Position numbers and translations under genes: made by a program | Virus record (IMG/VR): IMGVR_UViG_3300042691_004815 | Location: 1 to 31,690 of that record | Length of the DNA: 31,690 nucleotides | Reading direction: 5' to 3' (one strand) | Origin: a virus | Shown: one piece after another, positions 11,701 to 19,447 of the stretch | How the letters are laid out: each line of letters opens with the position of its first letter | Numbering within the stretch: the stretch's first letter is position 1 | The notes under the pieces: model-generated | What the model saw: the letters and a program-made list of their open reading frames with translations, nothing else | The model's database searches: none | What the model was told of the DNA's origin: nothing

Positions 11701-14700
11701 AGGACATCCAAGGGGATGTTTTGGACTATGGGGCAGGATTGGGTCTCGGAACAGACGCAATGTCAAATACTCTAGGACGTAAGGTAGATTCATTTGAACC
11801 TAATCCTGAAAGATGGCAAGGTAAAGAAGAAGCAACATTTACTAGTTCTGAAGATATAAATAAAAAATACGATGGTATTGTTTCTTTAAATGTATTAAAT
11901 GTTGTACCTAAAGATATCAGAGACGCAATCGTTACAGACATCTATGAGAAGTTAAATGTTGGCGGTAAAGCAGTAATTAGCACAAGAGGGTGGAATGGTG
12001 ATGTCAAAGCGGCTAAGAATGCTGTTCCTGGTCCAGAAGAAAAAAGTCTTATTATAACTAGAAAACAAGGCGGTAAAGATGTAGAAGTATTTCAAAAAGG
12101 TTTCGATGGTAATGAACTAGTTGATTATGTTAAAGAGTTATTGGGTGAAAAAGTAAATGTCGTTAAAAATAATACTTTTGGAAAAAGTGGTGTTATTATT
12201 ACTAAGCAGCAAGAGTTCACTTCTAAATCGCAACTAGATGCCAATCAGATTAATGCTGAGTTCAATCAAATAACTAATGAAGGTGGTTCGGTCTCAGATG
12301 CATTAGATAATCTTATTGACATGGGCTATGGTAAGAAAGACATCCAAGAACAACTTGGTAAGAATACAATAAGTGATGACTTTTATAACCAAAGAATAAC
12401 TCAGAAAGGATTTGAGGCGTTTGAGAAAATCAGAGATGCTTTTGCAGATAGAAAAACCAATCTAATAACAGAGATTGAAAATATGTCCGGGATGGACATT
12501 GCAGATATTAGAGCAGACCTAAAGCAGAACGGATACAATGACGTAGAAATATTCAATGCTATGGTTAGTGGTGACTTTGCACTTAATGAAGATTTAGAAA
12601 ATGTTTTTGGTGCTGAGTTTAGAAAGACTATCGCAAATCTTTTCGAAAGAGAGGGTGAAGTTGCTAATTTAGAGTTCTTAGAAGACTTGACTGAAGAAGG
12701 TAGAGCATTAAAATCTACTCATAAATTAGGAGATATTGCAGGAATGTTCCAAGAGTCTGGTTTGGTGTTCGCAGATGCCTCTGTAATGATTGAGTATCTG
12801 ATGAGTCAAATGGCATTGCCAACAGAAGTAGCAGCCAAAGAAATGCGTAGACAACTAGGTGAATTACTTGATAAGTTAAAACAAGCACCTGAAATGTTCG
12901 AAAAAGAGGTCGAATTGAAAGAAGACTTATTGAGATATTCTAATCTTTTAAGTTTTGCAGGTAGAATATTGGCTACAGGTCGTAACCTATTCCCTAAGTC
13001 TATGGCTTCTCTAATAGAGCAAAGTTTGGCTAAAGAGGGAATTGTTTTGACTCAGAAACAAAAAGAAACACTTGCTGGTCTTGTTGCTGATTTTAATACT
13101 GCTACGGCTACAGAAAAGCAAGCACAAACCGAACTAAACAATGGAGACTTGTCTGACCAGGCTTTTCAGGCGTATCAAGCAGCACAGAAAAACTTAGGTT
13201 TGGCAAATGTTCGCCTTATGCAGTTTTTGAATAATAGAAAGCCAACATATTGGAATGAGGTATTAACCTCTGGTGGTAGTAGAGGTTTGTTAAATTTAAG
13301 TACTGTTGTGTTGAGTATAACTTCGAACATAGAAAACTTATTGTATAGTTCATACGACCCAAATGGTATTGCAATCAGAAAACTCAGAGATAGTTTTAAG
13401 GATGGAATAGCAGGAAATACTCTTAGCTTTAACAATTGGCGTTTGGCTTATTCTTTATCTAGAAGAAATTCATTGAATGAAATGAATTTAATGGCTAAGT
13501 ATGGTGCATTGGGTTCGGTTTCAGATAAAAACTTCGATAGTTTTGGTACTGTAAACTTCTTCCGTGAGCCTCAAATTGTTTACAAATGGGTTATTACTCA
13601 GATGGAAAAATTGTCAGGAAAACAAGCAGCAAATATGACTGACGAAGAGTTTGTGGATGCTATGGACTTAACCTTACAAAGAATGAACAATCAAGCAGAT
13701 CCGAAAGTAAGAAGTGGTAAAACTTATAATATTGCTAAAGCAATGTTTATGAGCACTTTGGGTATTGGCTCGCAAGTTACAGAAGGTGTCGGACGTACTA
13801 TGGCATATGGTGGTGATATACTTTTTGGAAAGTTGGCTGCAACAAGAGCAATGCTTGACTACTTTAGCAATATAAACAATGAGAAATTCTCTCAAGGTTT
13901 ATTTGAAAACTTTTTAGACGGTAAAAAAGACTTAAGTAAAGAGTCAATGCGTTCTATGATATCTATTATGTCTACTTATGCAGAATTAAATTCTAAATTC
14001 GAACAAGCTGGTTTGAAGAGAGTATTTATGAATGACAATGGAGTAAGTAAGATGATTGGTAAGGGTAGAATGGGACTGAAGCAGAAAGTTCGTCAACTTG
14101 GGGCTCAGATTAACAAAGGCGAGGAGAAGAAATTATCACTTGCTGCTGTTAAAAAACAAGCATACCAAGTTGGTGATGTTGCATTTTGGACTCTTATGCC
14201 ATTTATAAAAGTTCCTACTAACTTCTTGGGTTCTGCAATAAGTAAAACTGTTCCTTTTGTATCGATGCCTAAATATGTATTTAAGGAGTTTTCATATAGA
14301 AGAGAACTAGCTGAATTCAATAAAAAATATCCAGAAGGTAAGCAAATATCTGATAATAAGAAAAAAGCCTATGAGACAGCAAAAGTAGATTTATTCTTGA
14401 AGAAAAGGGATTTGAATAATAGTGCTGCTGAGGTTATAACTAGTATTGAGTTGAGCGTTATATCAATGATGGCCTATGCTTCCGGTGCTTTATTGACCGG
14501 AGGTTCTCCAGAAAAAGAAAAAGAACTCAAGAAAAACGGATTAAAGGGTAACTCAATAAATTGGAGTTTGTTCTCTGAATTTATTGCTGCCGCCTTGAGG
14601 AATGAAGACTTGAAGAATTTTGCAGTTAAGAGAGGCGGTGTAGTTAAAAAAGGTGATAAAGTAATGTCTCTTGGTAACGCTGGTTTTATGGGGTATTCTA

Positions 14701-15806
14701 TGGGGCTTTGGGGTTCTGTTTTAGACTCTGTAAAAGAAGGTAAAAATTCTAATATAGTAGAGGTAATGAATCCAGAGAGTGGTATCATAGGTGTTATGAT
14801 GTATCAGATGTTTGGAAATGGTGTACAAAATCTACCGATGTTACAAGGTGTTGCTCGTGTTGGACAGTTACTCAAGGAAGATAAATCTGAAAACAAATTT
14901 GAAGAATTTACTAGTGGTACATTGAGTACTTCTTTGGCTACTTTTTTCCCTTCGTTTGGTTCATTTAAAAGCAAAGCAGAGGCAGAAAATATTCAAACTA
15001 TAAGTGATATAAATACACAATCAGAAGAGTTTAATTTGCCTACTTCACTTGGTAGAGTTTCATTGGGTGTAGTTCAAAAGTTAAGTCGAAATGTTCCTTT
15101 TGATGCTGGCTATAATCCATATTACAAGGCCGCAATAGGCATCATGGGAGAGGACTTAAGCAATAGAGTTACTTTTTCAGAACCTGGCAGTTGGGAGTCT
15201 TATGTGGAGGCCATGTTTAACCCATTCCAATTTAGAAGGTGGTCTCCGGGTCTCAGAGAAAATGAAGATTCTAGATTATACGAACACTCTACATTCATAC
15301 AGAGTAATTTAATCAAGTATGCTGAAATGTATAAACTAATAACAGGTAGAACCTATGATTATACATACGAAGGTAAAACTTCAGATTTCTACACTATGAT
15401 GACTATGCCTGTTAAGAATGAATTAGAGTACGATGGAACAGGTATTGTCACAAAGTATTCTGATGTCAACACACCAAATAAGTTTAAATACTCTTTACCT
15501 AATGATTTGTATCGTGAAGAACTAAGAAAAAGAGGTGAGATTATGTTCTCGAATACTCAGAATCTAAGAAATGTATTTGAAAATTTAAACGCAAGTATAA
15601 AGTTCAATGCATTCTTAGATAATACGGAACTAGTCAAAGATGATATAGTCAAGGCTTTTGAAGCCTACAGAGCTAGTATTCAAGCGGCAAATGATGGCTG
15701 GAAGAGTGATTATACAACCAACAGAGAGAAGAAATATCTCAAGATTATGTATGACAGAGGTGTTATGGATGCTGAACCTTTAAAGAGAGTCGGAATTTTG
15801 GAATAA
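5745..15806 (+). CDS. Giant polyvalent virion protein: metallopeptidase, kinase-like and methyltransferase-like domains (3353 aa)
   Basis: A single uninterrupted 10-kb frame. The N-terminal 700 residues are mostly charged helix. Residues 1156-1160 read HELTH, followed by EEFMAEA at 1207-1213, a zincin-like metal site. Residues about 1380-1560 look like the kinase-type domain of polyvalent proteins: Gly-rich start near 1422, VYK with K1438, DDLHSGN with H1534 and N1537, then D1552. A domain starting NPKVWFW at 1664 is unrecognised. Residues about 1970-2150 resemble a Rossmann methyltransferase (DYGAGLG at 1994-2000, then FEPNPER and LNVLNVVP). The last 1150 residues are helical, with hydrophobic stretches (such as VISMMAYASGALLTGG) that could insert in membranes. 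Such proteins are packaged and injected with phage DNA to modify or protect against host functions. Four SKSQ tetrapeptides mark the domain borders. No peptidoglycan hydrolase was found. Catalytic activity of each domain is inferred. Confidence 0.8.
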   Translation: MSENFNNQYEQLSSNPEFSSMFGSKTEFENFMTENPDANDILKEAFDVNPIEMDLKKKEETESFTSPSPSVGQTIENVDVAPQTVAQTPKLGVQDNNINRQPDPYLNNLRNSLQTQIEKISKNQSPFGAFMEIQKLSKSAEYQKYKNAGKLDDLLGSLNTSFNDVFLQNPSYASSFNTPNAKKDLENIGITSKVSVGKGPVKTPLQMASEQTQADLDFKRKQEIEARLYSGGDIAQRGKPGYRVEQEAKQKENAEEIQAQIKAPKETLTQAYATDFMGRRVEKSESRMEEADEQIQPLVNDLRDYVYLNQQRATSQGDQESDEFARQNLANKIYDKVKDNIVPEILSDFKDNYDDLNKEGVFFRRDIDGFVDVDNGYIADKIDKYFLGKEPGEKGYIPNTPEGNEYRYQLRGIIEGRLRAEYRAQIDKRVIEKELGKFSASTDEKEVQNSIILIKNDIESSLENKQMEFQKNLESEIKERTKYFAEQKSLIVPENFDTPEQYNLAAQNYNDELAAYNTEVTNKIAQFGEEFSKFQKLKKEEYSQRLDELGTIFQNRTSEEFKEYNKKALEVLNKYKQSQVDKNAFDFTDGSKIMMLGDFVQSSLANFMRSSLEMSGVKDLDIGFVNRTINDMATFASGNAYAGNSLSNARSFSEGFGAFAQQMIDQLPTIGGGALATYLTGNPYLASTFLMYTDMARESVSVRDEILNGGGSVADADRASKRIAQAHLGMMPFYFAQGSLLFGNKVGSTAFWKNYLKATPLEYGVELTQEIVQQYTSDKETGKLTIQSVNPTTGEVETRDKTMLEYLATTGKDLAIDVLPTVATFGGVQARGETTRALKVESDYADVSKFLGDSHQLDYFNDLYSVMGENAAYALPDMLRFRGEITQQQYDDLKNKLPNYIQKIQEVQDAGILNLDDSRYYLNRLQEKEMLEQKLKTARTQTSKNATQIKLDEVNQNIDDVIKGKELSYTKISFANGMSVVLDNKQVDGYLNNLENPIARVLTNEFRDDNGKAKPIATLQTDDTKLNKKLNKLFDLKKEREGEQTVEGVDLKVENKIDFNNDDNIQNIAKENNLDEAVVQSRFNQAKNAQAVLNEKMSGVEIVLLADKDFKALMPKVGGNVNSNGNFAYTYDKKTKRYKAQIQINLDKSNSRTINHELTHALLLQKFGEDVLAFQDFRQGLTKVMKNSDIKNLEEFTSQYNELDKFEEFMAEAAGLLSQEYEGSVSDLKKSKLQNIASYISKYVSNLTGGTVNLFRDLSNTDAAIEFFNTLSQKTNATQETPVVTPETQETTVTPMESKSQQTPEVTTQQEQITQSIYENKPRREISDFGGISEEQSLLPTSGSKIGISGEKAAYAARRVSTGERKTGSVQEEIKAFRAIQRGEKPDAEYLREWAKNNNFFIERKELDKMITKNKLKELPEGTESRVFLGSQKNFVYKISNGSKMAATWNDVFKRIAAHNFLFPDTSYEIMGFTDIGDNLGMILKQEYIPHETGLNQDEVYDLMTANGFDTNPKEKWRMEGRNKTLGVVIDDLHSGNVVRDLDRNQEPAFIDPYITFLPDSYLEKLIEKNIDEEFSKDTELESIAIKTTTPQEEITPTETIEEAGEMNEGTKPFIEQPIEIDVDILSKSQLGQEINIPSEQLLGGKQVDVIAELRKFKEDNGRNPKVWFWMADQLKRGMYENPKTGVTHFLEGGYNFANDPKNVENEEIWATGLDEKLLNTRLPATDFIWLMAGSPNTSFNFSKGTSKALVKEIEAGLKNNIGKTIEGVSINNGTFDEFVKIAEKMLPSNVKKWDSFLSAIKNPNMIETSARKTFAETLLHEGGDKKITLPFQQFVHQELGVPTLQEFLPLVREPFLIENDFKNGDMGILLKPNGKVKFNSGSHDTYQNAILGEVVGFPNRKINVKEVLPKKALEVVSKETNLPLEKPSEPAIIKTAVGDLGKVYAAEDLNSFLSKSQKVRSEKSSGTTQVATTTGSYIKAANLIKDIQGDVLDYGAGLGLGTDAMSNTLGRKVDSFEPNPERWQGKEEATFTSSEDINKKYDGIVSLNVLNVVPKDIRDAIVTDIYEKLNVGGKAVISTRGWNGDVKAAKNAVPGPEEKSLIITRKQGGKDVEVFQKGFDGNELVDYVKELLGEKVNVVKNNTFGKSGVIITKQQEFTSKSQLDANQINAEFNQITNEGGSVSDALDNLIDMGYGKKDIQEQLGKNTISDDFYNQRITQKGFEAFEKIRDAFADRKTNLITEIENMSGMDIADIRADLKQNGYNDVEIFNAMVSGDFALNEDLENVFGAEFRKTIANLFEREGEVANLEFLEDLTEEGRALKSTHKLGDIAGMFQESGLVFADASVMIEYLMSQMALPTEVAAKEMRRQLGELLDKLKQAPEMFEKEVELKEDLLRYSNLLSFAGRILATGRNLFPKSMASLIEQSLAKEGIVLTQKQKETLAGLVADFNTATATEKQAQTELNNGDLSDQAFQAYQAAQKNLGLANVRLMQFLNNRKPTYWNEVLTSGGSRGLLNLSTVVLSITSNIENLLYSSYDPNGIAIRKLRDSFKDGIAGNTLSFNNWRLAYSLSRRNSLNEMNLMAKYGALGSVSDKNFDSFGTVNFFREPQIVYKWVITQMEKLSGKQAANMTDEEFVDAMDLTLQRMNNQADPKVRSGKTYNIAKAMFMSTLGIGSQVTEGVGRTMAYGGDILFGKLAATRAMLDYFSNINNEKFSQGLFENFLDGKKDLSKESMRSMISIMSTYAELNSKFEQAGLKRVFMNDNGVSKMIGKGRMGLKQKVRQLGAQINKGEEKKLSLAAVKKQAYQVGDVAFWTLMPFIKVPTNFLGSAISKTVPFVSMPKYVFKEFSYRRELAEFNKKYPEGKQISDNKKKAYETAKVDLFLKKRDLNNSAAEVITSIELSVISMMAYASGALLTGGSPEKEKELKKNGLKGNSINWSLFSEFIAAALRNEDLKNFAVKRGGVVKKGDKVMSLGNAGFMGYSMGLWGSVLDSVKEGKNSNIVEVMNPESGIIGVMMYQMFGNGVQNLPMLQGVARVGQLLKEDKSENKFEEFTSGTLSTSLATFFPSFGSFKSKAEAENIQTISDINTQSEEFNLPTSLGRVSLGVVQKLSRNVPFDAGYNPYYKAAIGIMGEDLSNRVTFSEPGSWESYVEAMFNPFQFRRWSPGLRENEDSRLYEHSTFIQSNLIKYAEMYKLITGRTYDYTYEGKTSDFYTMMTMPVKNELEYDGTGIVTKYSDVNTPNKFKYSLPNDLYREELRKRGEIMFSNTQNLRNVFENLNASIKFNAFLDNTELVKDDIVKAFEAYRASIQAANDGWKSDYTTNREKKYLKIMYDRGVMDAEPLKRVGILE

Positions 15807-15812
15807 TTTTCG

Positions 15813-15820
15813 TAAATTTG
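15813..15820 (+). promoter_or_regulatory. Possible promoter -7 element
   Basis: TAAATTTG fits the Bacteroidota -7 consensus TAnnTTTG and lies four bases before the ATG at 15825, in the only spacer between the giant gene and the following operon. The nearest upstream TTTG (15797-15800) is 12 bases away, too close for the usual 19-21 spacing, so the -33 element is weak or absent. Confidence 0.4.
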
Positions 15821-15824
15821 AGAT

Positions 15825-16394
15825 ATGCCACTAGAATTAAAAATAGGTATTATAAATAACTCAGACAATATCATTATAACTGATGATACTGGGGATTATA
15901 ATGCCATTACTAATCCAGGAGGTTGGGGCTCACTAAATCCAGCCCATACTACACCATCTCCAGTTTCTGCTTTATCATTAGACATATATTTACCTGGAAG
16001 TACTACTTCTATAGGTGCTTCTAATCTTTTGGGAACAACCTTTTTTACTAGTACAGACCGAGCATACAATTTGTTTACTGACCCATCAACTGTTGTTCCG
16101 ACATTTATATTGCAAGATGGAGTATGGAAGTTCGTTACTACTTTTACAATTAGTAGCATACAATATGTAATTACAAAGTATGCACTTCGTACAAATGAAA
16201 TTCGTTGTCAAATTGCAAAATTGGCATTGGGTGACATGGATACCAATAACTACGAAGAGGCAAAAACTTTGTATGACAAAATGATTCAAGCATTTGAATG
16301 TGAAGAATACATTCTTGCCCAAGATTTATATGAGGAAATCAATGATTTCTTTACTGATTGCTCTCCATACTCAATTAATTCTTGTGGCTGCTAA
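15825..16394 (+). CDS. Hypothetical structural protein with NPGGWG motif and Cys-rich end (189 aa)
   Basis: The first half is beta-rich and contains TDDTGDYNAITNPGGWG, a motif I have met in uncharacterised phage appendage-region proteins. The second half (from about residue 125) is helical with Cys at several positions, and the chain ends NSCGC. It begins just after a TAnnTTTG element and overlaps the next gene by TAATG at 16392-16396. The next gene is also Cys-containing, so the two products may pair or share a metal or disulfide. The appendage role comes from context only. Confidence 0.55.
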   Translation: MPLELKIGIINNSDNIIITDDTGDYNAITNPGGWGSLNPAHTTPSPVSALSLDIYLPGSTTSIGASNLLGTTFFTSTDRAYNLFTDPSTVVPTFILQDGVWKFVTTFTISSIQYVITKYALRTNEIRCQIAKLALGDMDTNNYEEAKTLYDKMIQAFECEEYILAQDLYEEINDFFTDCSPYSINSCGC

Positions 16395-16780
16395 TGACTT
16401 TTGCTACTCTATATAGTTACATTGGAACTTACTTAGCGGTTCGTAAGGCTATCGTAGAAACTGAGGCCAAAATAGAAAATGCTAAGAAGTATGACAAGCC
16501 TTGTTGTGACCTAGAAAAGAGTCAGAAGAAAGGTTTGTTTTTATTGTGGTGCTTAGAAAATATCAATTGCTACGAGGATCAAACAGATAGATTCCTTTCC
16601 GTAGCAAACAGATGGAGTAGAAATTGTGGGGATTGCAGCGTTTCTCAAGCAGAAATTGATGCATTCTTATTGACAGAAAAAGGTGATGAACTAACTTACA
16701 TTTCGGGTCTCAGCGGATATCTTCTGACTCAAAATGGAACTTGGTTATTACAACAAAACGGATATCAAATTATATTATAA
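16394..16780 (+). CDS. Hypothetical Cys-containing protein (128 aa)
   Basis: The ATG at 16394 overlaps the preceding stop as TAATG and is preferred to an in-frame TTG at 16382 that would extend into the upstream gene. The product is helical at its start (TYLAVRKAIVETEAKIENAK). It has Cys in a CC pair, in FLLWCLENINC and in NCGDC, the last shaped like a small metal knuckle or disulfide cluster. The C-terminus (YLLTQNGTWLLQQNGYQIIL) has two similar LLxQNG units. No family is recognised. It sits between the 189-aa protein and a fibre-like protein. Confidence 0.55.
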   Translation: MTFATLYSYIGTYLAVRKAIVETEAKIENAKKYDKPCCDLEKSQKKGLFLLWCLENINCYEDQTDRFLSVANRWSRNCGDCSVSQAEIDAFLLTEKGDELTYISGLSGYLLTQNGTWLLQQNGYQIIL

Positions 16781-17481
16781 TGGCATTTAAACCAGAAAGA
16801 ACAAGTGAACTTGACGAACTATTATTAGCGGATTTATCGCCCGATGATGAATATATTATTGTCGATAAATCAGATACTGCACAGGGAAAAACTAAAAAGA
16901 TTAAGCATTCTACGTTACTTGCTGCTTTTGGTGGTGTCCCTACAACAGACGCTGGGGATTTGGTTACTGGTACTTTGTCTGATTCTCGTTTGAGTGTCAA
17001 TGTGACTAGACAAGGAAATACATTTAATGGTGCTAACCAATTAGTTAGATTAAGTGCACTTGCTAAATATCCATCTAATGATGGTTCTGAAATCACCAAC
17101 TTAAATGCTTCAAACATTGCAAGTGGAGAGATAAACGACAATAGAATACCATCAACAGTAGCAAGAACAAGAAGGATTATTACTCCTGTTAATACGGCTA
17201 CCGGTGTTTCCCTTACTGACGCACAGACAAATCATATTTTCAGAGTTGCTCATGTAACAGGAACTGTTGTATTTAATTTAGAACCAACAATAACCCCAGG
17301 TGCATTCTTTACAATTTGCACAATGAGCGTAGGTGATGTTCAGATAAGTAGTGCTAGTGGTTTGATTATTCAACCATCTGCTACAGGTGCAGTATCTCTT
17401 CCTGGAAGAATTACCGGAGGTAGAAGAGTTGAGATTGTATGTGTAGAACCTAACGTATTTATTGTATCAGGAGACATATGA
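16780..17481 (+). CDS. Putative tail fibre / appendage protein (233 aa)
   Basis: The ATG at 16780 forms TAATG with the stop of the previous gene, so it is chosen over an in-frame TTG at 16741. Residues about 60-110 contain TGTLSDSRLSVNVTRQGNTF and then NGANQLVRL, a pattern seen in repetitive fibre and adhesin proteins of phages and bacteria. The last hundred residues are a beta-rich domain ending in VFIVSGDI. No enzyme motif, Cys cluster or signal peptide is evident. Its stop overlaps the endolysin start as ATGA, which ties fibre and lysis genes into one transcript. Confidence 0.6.
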   Translation: MAFKPERTSELDELLLADLSPDDEYIIVDKSDTAQGKTKKIKHSTLLAAFGGVPTTDAGDLVTGTLSDSRLSVNVTRQGNTFNGANQLVRLSALAKYPSNDGSEITNLNASNIASGEINDNRIPSTVARTRRIITPVNTATGVSLTDAQTNHIFRVAHVTGTVVFNLEPTITPGAFFTICTMSVGDVQISSASGLIIQPSATGAVSLPGRITGGRRVEIVCVEPNVFIVSGDI

Positions 17482-18128
17482 TAAAACTAGAAGACTTAAA
17501 TATCCAAATGCATCTTTTGCCTGACAATCAATATGTTAAGCAAGAGACAACCAAGAAGCAAATTTATTTGCATCATACTGTCGGAGGCCCAAGTGGTGAA
17601 AACACTATTGATATCTGGGAGAGAGATGCTGTTAAGATTGGAACATCTGTTTGTATTTCAAGAGACGGAACAATCGTTCAGGCTTTTTCATCCAAGTATT
17701 GGGCATTCCATTTGGGTTTAAAAGAGGGGGTGTTTGAAAAACACGGCCTTCCTTATATTTCATTGGATAAGATTTCTTTGGGTATCGAGTTGTGTTCTTA
17801 TGGTCCATTAAAATTTGAGGGCGGTAGATATAAAACTGTCTATGGTCAATTCATTAAGGATGAGGAAGTTACACAATTAGATAAAGAATTTAGAGGATCT
17901 AAATATTGGCATAAGTATACAGATGCTCAGATTGAAAGTACTCGTAAGTTACTTTTATTTTGGGGTCAGAAATTTAATATCCCATTGGCTTACGATGAGA
18001 AGATTTGGGATGTATACACTAAGGCTTTGATGGGAGAACCAGGAGTTTACTCTCACGTTAGTGTTCGCTACGACAAGAGTGATGTGTTTCCTCAACCAGA
18101 GCTAATTGCAATGCTTAAGACTTTATAA
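17478..18128 (+). CDS. Endolysin, N-acetylmuramoyl-L-alanine amidase (Amidase_2 type, 216 aa)
   Basis: The protein should cleave the bond between N-acetylmuramic acid and L-Ala in peptidoglycan during lysis. LHHTVGG at residues 31-37 supplies the first zinc His. AFHLG around H78 matches the second conserved block, and H193 with DKSDVFP at 199-205 matches the C-terminal ligand His and the lysine-containing catalytic loop of the T7 lysozyme/PGRP fold. The fold fills the whole length, with no cell-wall-binding domain and no signal peptide, so export would need a holin; a candidate lies at 23590. The start overlaps the preceding stop as ATGA and the stop overlaps the next start as TAATG. Confidence 0.88.
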   Translation: MIKLEDLNIQMHLLPDNQYVKQETTKKQIYLHHTVGGPSGENTIDIWERDAVKIGTSVCISRDGTIVQAFSSKYWAFHLGLKEGVFEKHGLPYISLDKISLGIELCSYGPLKFEGGRYKTVYGQFIKDEEVTQLDKEFRGSKYWHKYTDAQIESTRKLLLFWGQKFNIPLAYDEKIWDVYTKALMGEPGVYSHVSVRYDKSDVFPQPELIAMLKTL

Positions 18129-19447
18129 TGGCGTTTGATGTTACGAGACAAGAACTATTAAAACAAGCCAACGACCTATTAAGGTTGTTTCAGCAGACTC
18201 GTGACAAAAAATATAAAGACGAAGAAATAAGACTCAGACGAATTGCTGCTGAGTTAGACGCTACAGATATAACTGGGTCTCAGAATCTACAAGACGTAAC
18301 GGATACTGGATCAACTACCACTAATGCAATTGACGTAGGTGGTTTAACAACCGACTATGTTCAGTTAGATACCTTGGCTGCTCCTGCGTTGCAGCCGGGT
18401 ATGTTCGCTTGGAATGACCAAGACGGAACTGCTGACTTAAGATTGAAGGGAAATAATGTTACTCTTCAGTTGGGGCAAGAAACTGTTGCTCGTGTAGTAA
18501 ATAAAACAGGAGCCAATTTACTTGAATCTGATTACAAGGTAGTTAGAGTTCGTATAGCATCAGAGGGTGGGGCTCAGGGTCAAAGACTTGCGGTAGTTTT
18601 AGCTCAAGGTAATAACGACCCTGACTCAGTAACTACTTTAGGAGTTGTTACAGAAAACATTAACGTTAACCAAGAGGGATTTATTACGGTATTTGGTAAC
18701 GTAAGTGGGATTAATACAACAGGTTCTTTACAAGGAGAAACTTGGGTGGATGGAGATGTTTTATTCTTAAGTCCTACAACACCAGGTGCTCTTACAAAGG
18801 TAAAACCTCAAGCACCAGACCATACTGTGGTCATGGGATATGTTGTATATGCTCATGCCAACAATGGAAAGATATTTGTAAAGGTCGATAATGGTTATGA
18901 GTTAGACGAATTACACAACGTAAAAATAACAAATCCATTAGACCAACAGACATTGTTATACAATGCTACACTTGGGGTTTGGGAAAATGCAAATGGTGGA
19001 GGCGGTGGATCTTTATATACAAAGACCATAGTCGCTTATAGGACAACAAACCAAGCAAGTGGTACTACTATGAACTTGAGTACAGATGGTACTGGGGCTA
19101 CTGGATTGATTGAGCCTACAACACCTAATGCCACTTGGAACGTAAGTATAGATACAATAGCAACTGTTATTGGTATTACAGGAGACGTTACAGGTGTTGT
19201 TATTGGGGATACATATTCTGAAACAACAAGATTGGTGTTCAAGAAGGTAAGTGGTATTTCAACTCTTGTTGCTATTGTTTCTTCAGAGGCAGGCTTCGAT
19301 AGTTCTATGACAACAGCATTGATGAACTATTCTGTCGGGGGGACTCAGAACTTGAACTTGCAATTCCAATTCCCTACCTTTGTAGGAACAGGATTAATTC
19401 AAATAAACGCAATAAGTAAACTAGAAATAGTGGAGGTAACATACTAA
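18128..19447 (+). CDS. Putative tail fibre / appendage protein (439 aa)
   Basis: The first 50 residues form a charged helix (RQELLKQANDLLRLFQQTRD) that could be a coiled-coil virion anchor. Residues 55-280 are beta-rich and repetitive. A glycine hinge (G290-G294) leads to a C-terminal domain of about 140 residues that looks like a beta-sandwich tip. Anchor, shaft, glycine linker and tip is a common arrangement for trimeric fibres. No catalytic motif is seen. Three GGNCTCAG octamers lie within this gene (18276, 18570, 19341). It overlaps both neighbours by TAATG. The substrate or receptor is unknown. Confidence 0.62.
   Translation: MAFDVTRQELLKQANDLLRLFQQTRDKKYKDEEIRLRRIAAELDATDITGSQNLQDVTDTGSTTTNAIDVGGLTTDYVQLDTLAAPALQPGMFAWNDQDGTADLRLKGNNVTLQLGQETVARVVNKTGANLLESDYKVVRVRIASEGGAQGQRLAVVLAQGNNDPDSVTTLGVVTENINVNQEGFITVFGNVSGINTTGSLQGETWVDGDVLFLSPTTPGALTKVKPQAPDHTVVMGYVVYAHANNGKIFVKVDNGYELDELHNVKITNPLDQQTLLYNATLGVWENANGGGGGSLYTKTIVAYRTTNQASGTTMNLSTDGTGATGLIEPTTPNATWNVSIDTIATVIGITGDVTGVVIGDTYSETTRLVFKKVSGISTLVAIVSSEAGFDSSMTTALMNYSVGGTQNLNLQFQFPTFVGTGLIQINAISKLEIVEVTY

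Noticed and set aside
5745-15806. A lytic transglycosylase or muramidase in the giant protein, as in T7 gp16
   Set aside because: I found no E-containing SLT motif or lysozyme-like signature on reading; only the HELTH metallopeptidase-like site could act on the wall.
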